A DNA stretch of 64,000 nucleotides, from the NCBI GenBank assembly GCA_038030265.1, contig CM075938.1, positions 2,891,009 through 2,955,008 of the forward strand. Reading direction: 5' to 3'. Shown piece by piece: positions 33,450 to 44,080 of this stretch. The notes under the pieces are model-generated. The model had not been told where the DNA came from. It ran no database searches and saw only the letters and a list, made by a program, of their open reading frames with translations. Origin of the DNA: Corythucha ciliata. Taxonomy: Eukaryota; Arthropoda; Insecta; Hemiptera; Tingidae. The position numbers and the translations under genes were made by a program. The first letter of the stretch is position 1; every line of letters begins with the position of its first letter.

Positions 33450-34580
33450 AACCATACGCCATCTTTGATGCCTTCTATTTTCAACTTTTCTCAATTTAAC
33501 CCCCTATTGTGATTTTTCTTAATTTTAGCCGTCAATTAGTGTTATACCTCACTATTTAGCGATTTTCTACATTACAGCCGTGAATGTGAATTTTGTCCAA
33601 ATCTTCACTGTGAACTAACGCTTTTTCCCCATTATAGTCGCGGATTAGCGATTTTGTTCACTTTCTGCAACCACGGAGTTATCTTGAGAAACCGCGAATT
33701 GGCGTTTCCTCAATTTTATCTATAATTCTATTATCGTTTTGTCCACACATCGCAGTGCAGTAAATTAGCAATTTTTCTCCATTTTAGCCGCGAATTAGCG
33801 ATTTTCCTCGATTTTATTTGTGAAGTAGCACTTTTATAAATTTTATCCGCCAATATGCGATTTTCTTCACTTAAGCTTTAATTAGCGATTTTTCTCCATT
33901 TTATCTGCCAATTAACTATTTTTCCCGATGTTATCCGTGAACTAGAGCACTTGTTTTAGCAGCATATATAATGAATGAAGGTTTTTTTTTTATTTAGTTT
34001 GTGCAACAAACTTGTCTTGTGTGAAGCCGCGAATTGGCGTTGTCGTACTTTTGGGCGCGAATTAGTGCTTTTTCACAGATCCTTTGGTGAATTTTCGAGT
34101 TTTCTATACCATTTTAGCCGTGCATTAGCGTTTCTGGTAAATTTAACTGCAAATTAATTTTTTGTCTACGCTGGAATTCGCGATTTTAGTGCTCTTTCTC
34201 AATTTTAGCCGCAGCCTACACCCTTTCACTCCGCGAATGAGCTAAGTATTTTTATTAATTTTAGCCCGTTAGTTAGCGCTTTTTCTCATACGGACAGAAA
34301 AATGACTGATTCACGGCTGAAATTGAGAAAAATCTCTGATTCACGGGAATTAGCCGTTTTTCTAAATTTCATTCCCAAATTAGCGTCTGGAAGTTGCATC
34401 TAGAAACCTCTAATTAGTGATTTTTCCCGATTTTCGGCGAGAATATTTGCAATTTTCAAACTTTTAGCCACTTACCCGAAGTACACAGCGCAATAGTGCG
34501 CCTACTCAACTTTAGCCGCCTATTTTTTCATTTCAGCCGCGAATAATTCGCGCTCCAGGATGCGCGAATTATACTTTTTG
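33450..34580 (-). repeat. Type A degenerate ~30-bp repeat, reverse orientation, 1.1 kb
   Basis: About 35 units of the type A reverse complement, for example TTTTAGCCGCGAATTAGCG near 33782, TTATAGTCGCGGATTAGCG near 33633 and TTTTAGCCGTGCATTAGCG near 34112. Two adjacent units near 34310-34350 (GATTCACGGCTGAAATTGAG) are in the opposite orientation, so a local inversion has occurred within the array. Confidence 0.8.
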
Positions 34581-34814
34581 CTTGTCCTTTGAAGAAAGTG
34601 GTTATTTGCACTACGGCAATCTCTTGACGAAAGAAACACTTCTTAGCAAACAATCTTAGCGGGGTGTTTCCTAACTTTATACGTTACAGGGTGAATGAAA
34701 GTACATTTCAGTGACTGCTGGGATTACTTTTTTCACAGCTTTGTGTGAAACTCGCTGGTAAAGTGACGCTTTCCTCGCCTCGGTAGAGGGAAAAGTATCA
34801 CAGTAAACAGATCA

Positions 34815-37384
34815 TTGGTGAGATAAAGGTCAACTCTATGCGGTGGATGGTAGCACTGGGCACCTACATTGCCCTACGGAACCAGTACAGGAGAGAACTG
34901 CGACGGGCCAAACGACAAGGGTGGCGGCGCCTTATCACTGATGTCCTGTCCAATGACCCATGGGGGCTCCCCTACCAAATCTGGAAGCGGGAGGCGAATA
35001 CAGAAGTTATCGCTAGATGCATTGAAGATGATGCCAACGTTGACACAGCCTCAGCTGCTTCCAACACTCGCTACCTCTTGCAGCAGCTATTCCCAACTGA
35101 CGAAACGTCCTTAAACTTACCGTGTGACGCTGAAGTACGCCAGTCAGTGCTTGCTCCCCTTGACACACCCTTACACCAACAATTGACGAATGAACAAGTA
35201 GCTACTGCAATGCAAGGATCAGCCACGTTCAAGGCCCCAGGCCCTTCTGGCATTCACGGGGAGCACGTCCGTAACGCTACCCTCAGCAGACATTATGTTG
35301 ATATGCTAACGAACATGTTTAACCGGTGTTTGCATCTAGGATACTTCCCCGTCGCGTGGAAGAGCTGCCGATTACGCCTCCTTCTAAAGGGTCCTCATCG
35401 GGACAGGTCACTGCCAGGCTCGTACCGTCCTATAAGAATAATGTTTTCGAGAAGCTTATCCTAACTGCACTGCACCCATTCCTCGAAGCTAGGGCGCACC
35501 CATCACAGTATGGTGGCATGCCCGGGTGCTCGACAGCACATGCCATAAACCGGCTCAGGGAGGAACTAGCGACGCCTTCGCGAGATACTACTGTGGTTCT
35601 CTTCTTGGACATATCAGGAGCATTTAACGAGCTATGGCAGCCAGCTATCCTAACTGCCCTGCGCGAAACGAGAATCCCATCCAACTTGTATCGCCTCCTT
35701 TGTAGTTACTTCACTGGCAGAACTGCACACTGCAATGGCGTAAGATACCCTATCACCGCAGGATGTCTCCAAGGAGCGGTCCTCGCCTGCGCCCTTTGGG
35801 CTTTAACTTTCAGTGAACTACTGCGACGCCTCACGAATCTTAATTTCCAAACAATCGCGTATGTTTATGACTTGGCCATCATCATTAGAGCCACCGATAA
35901 TGATCACCTCTGTGACCGTGTCTTTGAAGCCTTGAAGTGCGTAGAACAATGGTGTGATTCAACGCGCCTGCGTCTCGCAATCTCCAAAACACAAACATTC
36001 GTCGCTCGGGGCCGAATACGCACCAACCACATATTACTTCGAGACGGGAGAACTCTCCCCCTGACCAAAAAGCCAGTTTAACTTGGCGTAATCTTAGACC
36101 GCCGTTTCACAGCTTTGCCACATCTCCAACTGTTACGGGAGCGAGTTCTACCGCTTCGTGGTTTCCTTCGTGGAGTGTCCGGCCCAGGATGGGAGGCATC
36201 TCTATCCTCAAGACTCGTATATTACCAGCAGGTACTGGTTCCACGCATCCTTTATGGGTGTATTGCATGGTGGCCCCGTGCTAGTCAGCGTGCTAGAAAC
36301 AAGATTCTCACGATTCAGCGCCTGATACTACTGCAGGTGCTTAAAGCATACGCTACCACAGCGCACTCAACATGCCATGTTCTGGCTGGCGTCCCCCCAA
36401 TAGACCTTCTTCTCAATGAGAACCTTGCGATCCAACTTAAACGCCTGAATTCGGATCTTCCACGGCCAGACTGGATTATGGCAGTTCCTGATGAGCAGGA
36501 TTTTACCTCGTACCGTCGGGCTGTAAGGCGTGGCTTGATTGCAGAGTGGCAACAACGATGGGACCAAAACAACACCGGACGTCATCTACACAATATCATT
36601 CTCTCGATTCAGCAGCGCATGCGTATGCCTCACCTACGCCTACTATCCTACCCTGCAATCCAGCTCCTCACTGGACACGGTAGCTTTAACGGTAAACTCC
36701 ATTTCTATCGGAGAAGAGACTCGCCGGATTGCCCATGTGGCCACCGAGAGGAGACCGCAGCCCATGTCCTCTCGAGCTGTCCAAATTACACGGATCTCCG
36801 CGTCATCTGGAATCAACCTCGATTACCACATCATTTAATCACCTCTCGAGCAGCTGTTCAGCGGTTGAACGGATTTGCTAGGGGATGGTACCATCGAAGA
36901 GGTCTCGGGGCAACCATGGCCCACACAAATATCCCGCTTGCATCAACTTCCTGATTCGGCCTTCTATGCCGAGTTGGATTGATGTTGCGGGTAAACTAAG
37001 AGCAATCTCTGATCCCTCTGACCCCACTGATATCTTTCTGACCTCCCCGGCACATTCGTCCCAATTCCCTACACACATTGACTGCTCCAGTTCACTGTCA
37101 ACTTCCCGGCTGGTCCCTATGTCCGACCGGGTTGATGGTGCTGGTAAATTCCCGCAGCCAAGCGGACGCACCCCATACTTCATGGCACTTGCACCTGCAT
37201 GGCTCCCCACCGCCACTCGGTCTCTACCGAGACGTGCCCACTTTGGCCGGTGGGTGCGGCTGACGGGGAGTTGAAGTACGGGCTAACAGACATTGCACGT
37301 GTCGGGCCACTTCCCGATCGTACAAATAGTATGGCTAGACAATAAACTCCAAGGAGTTTAAGTCAGGCCCGAGAAGAAGACACA
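34815..37384 (+). mobile_element. R1-like non-LTR retrotransposon, 5'-truncated
   Basis: A LINE copy that starts directly with the region upstream of the RT domain and lacks ORF1 and the endonuclease, as expected from incomplete target-primed reverse transcription. The reading frame ends at 36954. About 430 bp of 3' untranslated sequence follows, including a tight hairpin (AAACTCC-AA-GGAGTTT, about 37344-37359) and ending near GAAGAAGACACA. There is no poly(A) tail. The last ~100 bp are related to sequence at 43.9-44.1 and 50.0-50.2 kb. Target duplications were not found. Confidence 0.8.
34838..36957 (+). pseudogene. R1-like reverse transcriptase with C-terminal zinc knuckle, disrupted
   Basis: From ATG 34838 the frame carries RRELRRAKRQGWRRLI, FKAPGPSGIHGEH and LPGSYRPI. 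A frame change near 35430 follows, coinciding with loss of the residues after RPI. The second frame has palm motif A (LFLDISGAFNELW), a B-like motif GCLQGAVLACALW and a C motif reading YVYDLAI where R1-type enzymes have YADD, so one catalytic aspartate is lost. A TAA stops the frame at 36079-36081. The same frame resumes with LGVILDRRFTAL and continues through the thumb to CPCGHREETAAHVLSSC, the zinc-knuckle-like motif at the C-terminus of R1/I-group ORF2. It is a dead copy. Assignment to R1 rather than a close clade is tentative. Confidence 0.85.
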
Positions 37385-37790
37385 TGTCTGTGGTTAATAA
37401 ATACGCGATTTTTGAAGTTTTAGGTCATTTCAAACACGCCAGCTATCATGTTTGCGTCATAGGCGCTTTAAAAAGTCACCTGTAATGTAGCTGTCGAAGA
37501 GCGGTTTGTTGTGTTTCTTTGCCTTATTTTCTACTAGAACTCTCCAATAATAAAATAGTGGAGATAAACGGATGAGCTATTTAGAGGCATGAAAAGGACA
37601 GAGAATACAAGGACGATTACGTTGCGGAAAATGTTTGTTTTGGCGGGATTTCAAATAAATGCCAAATTTTGTTGAGTAAAAAATATTTCTGAAGGGTTTA
37701 AAATTTTCATTTATTTATTTACGTGGAAGGATTGATGTGCCTAATCGAAAACAAATATTTTTGGAAAATGTGAAACTTCCTCATTGAAAT
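37385..37790. other. AT-rich spacer, nothing recognised
   Basis: The stretch between the R1-like element and a short type B block. No frame, hairpin or repeat unit stands out. Confidence 0.5.
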
Positions 37791-38020
37791 TCGTTTTTGC
37801 TATTTTTAGGACATGAGTCGTCTGTTCGGCCATTTTAAAGAGCGAGCGGTCAGTTTGACCATTTTTAACGAGCGAATGGTTTGTTTGGCCATTTTCGTAG
37901 TGCAAATAATAATGTTAATGGTTTGGTAATGTTTCACGACACAGACGATATCCTCAGATTAAGCATTTTCATGGCGTGAATCGTCAAATTAGCCATTCTT
38001 CGGGCGAATTGTGACAGATT
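37790..38020 (+). repeat. Type B repeat, short block
   Basis: About seven units, for example AGCGAGCGGTCAGTTTGACC near 37840 and GCGTGAATCGTCAAATTAGC near 37974, with the TTTGGCCATTTT spacer typical of type B. Confidence 0.65.
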
Positions 38021-41000
38021 CGATGCTTCGTGAAGTGCGTATACGCCTATTTTATTAATTTATACTTAAAAAATTGGCGCCACAGAGCCCTCTCCTGTTC
38101 TATCCTGTCGAGTTCTGAAGAACACGAAGATACATTGGCGTATTCGCGGTGATAATTTTAGATCAAAATAAAGGGGTACGCTCCAAGGTCACTGTTGGTT
38201 CGACTTTGTGCAAGGCCGAAAGTGGATAAAATGAGGCATTGCACCCAAACAACTAACACCAGCGTGATGACCTTGCGTTCGTTATAATATACATTAAAGA
38301 AAATGAGCAGAAGGAGGAGAAGAAGAAGAGAAAACCTTGTTCAGGACACAGCTAAATTTGAAACCCAAAATTCAAAACGTTGTAGTAAATTGCATTGAAC
38401 GTCAAGTAAAAATTAAAAGGATTGATGAAATGTAATACAAGAGTATAAGTAGCACTAAAACACGGTCTTAAAAACTTAAATGAGTTTTCATCAAAAGAGT
38501 CTCCTGAAATTATTTTGCAAGGTAATATTTCATCCTTTCGAAGTGGATTATTACCTTGCTTCGCCACTCGCCAGCCCTATCGAAACCTAACTGTCAATAA
38601 ACACTCAATTATTCTCGTTATTATATTGCTTCGCGTGTATTCAGGTCAAAAACGTGCTCGTGTACTCTTAGGTTTTCCTTTTTTCTTTCGTTCTTCTTTT
38701 CGTTTTTTTTTTTTACAAAAAAAAAAGAGAAGAAAAAATCAATATACTCAAGCACAGCCTTGCAGGCAACATTAAATCCACCTCTGGCTCTCTCGAGCCG
38801 CTTGGCTGCAACTTGAAGACAAAAAAAACAAAAAAAAAAACAGATCTCCGTGATAATCGGAAACGCATTCGTAACTCGAATCCCTCGAGCATATTTTCAG
38901 AGCCTGTGCAACTGGAAACTTCAATAGGTGGTCAGGCAGGGAAGAGAGAGAAAGAGACAGATATAGAGAGAGAGAGGAGAGAGAGAGAAAAAAAAAAAAA
39001 CGTTGCGGGGCGAAAAATGAGGCACGAAAGACTGATCACTCGTTCCATATAGTACGAAAAAATTATAATAATGAAAAGTCATAAATCTGACAACTTCCAG
39101 CTAATTACTTAGCTATTGCTCATGTACAGAGGTCGACAAAAATGAATGATTACACCATTGAAACGCGCAGCTCCCCCCCCCCCTCTTGACCCTGGAATCC
39201 AAGGGGTGGTTTGTTGGCTTGGTGACGGGCAGGGGGGGGGAGTGTGCTCAGCCTTGGTATATCGTTTGGAATTTGAAATAAATAACATCGAAGAGGCGGG
39301 TCAAAGCGGTTACGGCATGAAACAAATCTATCGACGCTTGGTACGTTGAATTAAAGGGGTAACGTGTATAGATAGGGGTGCAAGGTATGAAAAATACGCC
39401 TTCCTGTACTGGAATGTAAGTACTCTGCCTATATTTTATAATTTGTGGAATAGGTACGTTCAGAATGGAATAAAAAATCTGTACGATTCGGCCATTAATT
39501 CATTTCGCAAAATGTGGAAAACTATAATTATCCCTCATATAGTGATAGCTGAGATGATGGTGGTTTACACTCCTTTCACTTCTTGGGAATTTTCTTTGAA
39601 GGTTTGTCATTTTAATAAACCAAGAACGTGAAAATAATTGTTTTTAATTTTTTCATACATTTGCTATGGTTGACAGTTAATGCCAGTATTTAAAAAGAAC
39701 CGTAAATGAGACGGATTTTACGATAACTCGGTGTATGAACAAAGCAGTCGGTATTATGTGATCGTGCAGAGACATAAATTCTATATTTCCCGCCCCCGGT
39801 GTTAAGAGAGCCTATATTGTGTGGGCGATTCTTCTTTTCGTGAAATATCGTTCGCTGTGTGGCGAGTTTTTGCACCCTCTCCATCCAAATAAGGTTTGAA
39901 GAAAATTGCGAACGCATAGATTTACTTACGCGTGATGAAGTAGGTACAATAGTTTACAAGTGGTAGTTAGTTGCGGCGTTGTTTTTTGCTTAAAAGCGCG
40001 TTGTTCTTTGTCAGAAAACAAGTGCTGATATCAATTTCACTTTTTGAACAAGCTTGGCAGAGGAACCGACGAGAAAAGAAGAAGTTATGATATTTGTACA
40101 TGATATTGCTTCTAATTTTAAGCATTTGGTGGAAAAACAGACCGCGGGAATAACTCCCAAGTCCAACTCTGAGTTTCATTTAATTAATTTAAAGATTTTA
40201 TGAAATTAATTCAAATGAAATTATGTTATAGATAATCACAATATCTTGCTTTAGGAACTCTCAAATTGTTTCTATTTTTTACTTGAAATAATTTTGAAAT
40301 GATTTTAAATTATTCACATCCTCCATTTTAATATTTGGTAGTTCTTTAGAAAAAATAGTAGGGAGCACCGTCTTCAGTACACAGGTAGGCAAGATATACC
40401 GTTAAGTTTCCAACACAAAGAACTATAATGGCGGCAAACAACAGCAATAAATAAGAATAGAATCGGCTATGAATAATAGAAGGGGAGGGCTGACAAGTTT
40501 TCTACCCCCTTTTTCAAATGGTCGCAGCAATGCAGGGGAAGGGCCAGCAGAATGCGGAGCAAGCGCTCTGAAAGAGGGTTCTTACAACCGTGTGTGTTGA
40601 GGGATCAATAGGGGAGGTTTTTATTTATAAACGAAGGCCGAGGAATGCCCTCCCTTGCATTCAGGCTGTCCTCAATTGGTCAAACCGGCATTTTGAAAAA
40701 TATTAGTTCTAATGTACTCATTTCCATCTCAAAAAGAATGAATTCAACTTGAAATCACCTGCACAGCGCAAAGGGGATGATCGGTAAAATTGTGTTCACG
40801 ATTTAAAAGATTGAAAGTGTTTAGGAAGAAGAAAAAACACGTGAATTTACCCCTTTTAAAACGATTTTGCGTTGAAACGGAACATTTTGCTCTTTAATCT
40901 CAAAAAACAATCTCAAGTGTATATACATATAGGCAAAAACAGTCTTTCTACCAAAAAGTGACCATTTTTCGTTGAGGTACTGTCAATTTTTGACAATAAA

Positions 41001-41240
41001 TGGACACTCCTTCCTTCTCAATACTGATTTTTGAAGCAGAAAATTGCAAATTCACCCCCCACAGTGGTTTAGGAACAAACGTGCTTAACGTAACAGAACA
41101 AACAAAACGGGAGGTTTTCTAAAAGAAGCCGTCAATTTCAACATCATAAACATCGCGCACTGTGCACTGCAGCCCTGAAATGACTCTTTTAAGGGTGGGC
41201 GAAGGAGAAGGCATTAAATGCCAGAGCAGAATAACCAGAA
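38021..41240. other. No gene or known element recognised
   Basis: AT-rich sequence with purine-rich tracts (38681-38745 and 38940-39000), a C run (39173-39183) and a G run (39230-39240). Frames are short and low in complexity. One short cluster near 38300-38340 is a GAAGAAGGAGGAG-like purine tract. Confidence 0.5.
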
Positions 41241-41720
41241 GATAAAACAAATATTCCACGGCCAAATAGTCATGAAATTGCAAGTTTTGGAGGCTAAACT
41301 CCCGTGAAGTGCAAATTTCGAGCTATAAAGGCTTGCTTGTTGGTATAAAGTCGTGCAATGGCACTATGAGCGGGGAAAACAGCGAAATTATACAACAAGG
41401 ATTTGGGTTTTTAACGTGATTACGCGCTTCATTAAATGACTGAGCAAAAGCTCAAGTAATAGAATAACCTAATTTAATGGGTAAATTAAATATAGCCATG
41501 GAATGGCAATATTGGAGCTAAATAACATCGTGGCAGCAACATTTGGGTGTCTTGGCGGGCTTTGATTTTGCGAAATTGTAAGTTTCGGGTTTCAGGGCTA
41601 GCCACGTGTGAATACTTCGCTTGGAGCTAAATATCAGTGAAATTTCCAATTTCTGGTCATTAAAAATATCCTCGAACTGCAAGTTTCTGATCTTTAATTT
41701 TATCGGATCTTTATTACCGC
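41240..41720 (+). repeat. Possible further degenerate repeat (GCTAAA..GAAATTGCAAGTTT)
   Basis: Elements such as CATGAAATTGCAAGTTTTGG (41270), GTGAAGTGCAAATTTCGAGC (41304), TTGCGAAATTGTAAGTTTCG (41568) and CTCGAACTGCAAGTTTCTGA (41671) recur at uneven 30-45-bp spacing, joined by GGAGCTAAA. They resemble type A and C cores but do not fit either consensus well. The array nature is uncertain. Confidence 0.35.
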
Positions 41721-42119
41721 GATTGCAAGCACTTTTTGGGGCCACGGGACAGGGAGTGCCAGGTCTCACCCACCCATACGTCGGCTGGACCGCGGTGACA
41801 ACACGGCTATAAGTTCCCAAATCACCTTCAATAGTCTTGGTTACGTCGATGGCTAGAATTCGCCGGTTTATTCAATATTTTAACCTCAATTCCGCATGGT
41901 TTGGCCCATTCAAACTCCATACATTTGACCGAATCGGTACTCACAAAACCCAATATCACTGGATTTACAGATGTTGTCCAAATCACACCATATTGTGTAG
42001 GCCTTGCACAATCGCCAGTGGACCATCCCAGGGGCGTGGCCAGCCCGTGATCAAGGTGTGGGCAGCCAGCTAGGCACGGGTCCACAGTTGGCCGGGGGGG
42101 GGGGGCACGTCTTGAGAAA

Positions 42120-43250
42120 AAATGTTAGCGGATGAAATCCAGAAAAGGACATTTTGCGGCTAAGACTGAGGAAAAACACCCATTCACGGCTAAAATTGAG
42201 TAATAGCGCTGATTCACGTTAAACGTGAGAAATAAATCTCATTGTTCGCGGTTGAAATTGAGAAAACATCCCAATTTGCAGTTTTCCACGATGCAAAGTC
42301 CGCGACGAAATTAAGAAAATGCGCTAATTCACGGGTTGAAGAGCTCTTTTCCCAGCTAAAATTGATAAAATAAATTACCCGTTCAGTGTAGAATTGTGAA
42401 AAATCACTCATTTGCGGATAAAATTGGGGGAAAACTCCAATTCACGGCTAAAATTGACAAATGGTGCTTATTCACGCAGGTAAAATTGAGAGAAGGCGCC
42501 AGATCGTGGTTTCGCAAACAAACATCTCGGCAAACATTGCGAAAAAGTGCTAATTTACCGTTTTATACTTATATTTGGCAAGTTTGCGGGTACAATTGAT
42601 AAAGAGCGCGTACATTTTAGAAAAAAATGCTTATATTCACGGCTAAAATGAAGGAAAATTGTTCGTTCGCACGTGAAATTGAGGAAAATACCCATTTCAA
42701 GGTTTCGCGATGCAACGTCCGGGTCAAAATTAATGAAATTCGCTCTCACGCGGGTTATGTGAACCTTTTCACTGCTAAAATTTGAAGGGAGAAGGAATTG
42801 CTCAAGGAAGAATTAGGAAAAAGCACTAATTTGCGGCTAAGAATTCAGGGAAAACGAATTGGCGAAATTGTAACCGTTTGTTCTTCATTGGTGGAATTCT
42901 CGTGGCTGAAATTGAGAAATAGCGTTCATCCACATGTTAAATTGAGGAAAAACTGTTTTTTTTTTTTGTTTTTTTTGCGGCTGAAATTGACAGAACGCAC
43001 CAATTTGCAGTTAGGCGATGCCCAGTGCTGGCCGTAATTGAAATAGTAAATCAAAAATTCGTTATTTCACGGGTTTTTTTAGATTTTTCACGGCTAAAAT
43101 GAAGAAAATGGGCTAGTTCGAATTAGAATCGAGAAAAACCACTCAGTTTCAGCTAAAATTAAGGAGAACGTCATTTCGAGGCTAAAAACAGTACTCATTC
43201 GCGAGTAAAGACGGGGGGGGAAAAAACTCTGTGCAACTACTCTTGAGAAA
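42120..43250 (+). repeat. Type A degenerate ~30-bp repeat, 1.1 kb
   Basis: About 35 units in plus orientation, for example CATTCACGGCTAAAATTGAG near 42180, CCAATTCACGGCTAAAATTG near 42437 and CGTGGCTGAAATTGAGAAAT near 42901. The array ends about 80 bp before the left boundary of the 5.1-kb duplication. Confidence 0.8.
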
Positions 43251-43335
43251 AACTGGATCCACGCCTGTTCACTGGCGAAAATATCAGATGTGCCATTGCA
43301 TTTGCTCTCCCAGTCTGGATGGCACAGCGAGCTAA

Positions 43336-43760
43336 ACACGATTTGCTAGCCAAAACACACGAAATTGCGCGTCGTACCTGCGAAAATGGGATTTTAGCGT
43401 GAAAAATCAGCAAAATCGGTTTCAAAGTTAAGCCGACCCTCGAAGTCGGTTTGTCAGCAACAAACATCAGCGAATTATTGATTTTTGGTGAAACCGATAA
43501 GCGAAAATATGTTGTTTTTTTTTTAGTGAGAAAAATCCGCAAAATTGATTTTATGGATCGAAATACAAGACATTTGAGGAAGAAATGTCAGTAAAAGTGA
43601 TATCTTAGTGGTCCAAATCAGTGATGCTGGTTGCTTAGTGAGGCAGAGATTGTAATGTGCGGAATTTGGTTTTCATTACAAAAAGCAAAAAAAAAAAAAA
43701 AAAAAAAAAAAACAGCGAAATTGGTGTAGGTATTAGTAGGCGGAATTCGAGTAATTGGTT
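43336..43760 (+). repeat. Type C repeat at the left end of duplication copy 1
   Basis: Units include ACACGAAATTGCGCGTCG, ACCTGCGAAAATGGGATTTT and AATCCGCAAAATTGATTTTA, with about 30-bp spacing. A 31-bp A run (43687-43711 region) interrupts the array. The same units, without the A run, start copy 2 at 49555-49900. Confidence 0.65.
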
Positions 43761-43904
43761 CTGTTGCTGAGCAATTCCTGCGAAAGTTTTAATTATTAAA
43801 AAAGTGTTGAATTTTAACTTTTTGATGGAATTTGGGGGTGGGCACCTGCCCCACGAAATCTGCGCTTTTGATTCTAGGGGAGGGCAACGCCCATGGCTCT
43901 ATAA

Positions 43905-44080
43905 ATAGACTTTTATTTTATTCGCACGAGACAACAAAAATTTGCTACAATCCGAGTGCACAGCGTCCAGTTCCAAGCTTGTGTCTTCTTCCTGTTTGAC
44001 TTGAGACCAGTAGTGGTCGAGTGACCGGTAGTATGCGGTGTTGGAAGTGGCCCGACACGTGCAATGCCGAGCTAAATCCA
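43905..44080 (-). mobile_element. LINE 3'-end fragment (R1-like tail), copy 1
   Basis: On the minus strand the 24 bp from 44066 down to 44043 are identical to 37291-37314 in the 3' untranslated region of the R1-like element. The match continues with AAGTCA and GAAGAAGACACA at the same relative order and spacing. It therefore looks like the tail of a related LINE. Sequence 5' to it on the minus strand (44081-44400) may belong to the same element but contains no motif I recognise. Confidence 0.6.

Noticed and set aside
36315..36838. Several frames opposite or overlapping the R1-like ORF
   Set aside because: They are shadows of the RT coding strand, which alone carries recognisable motifs.
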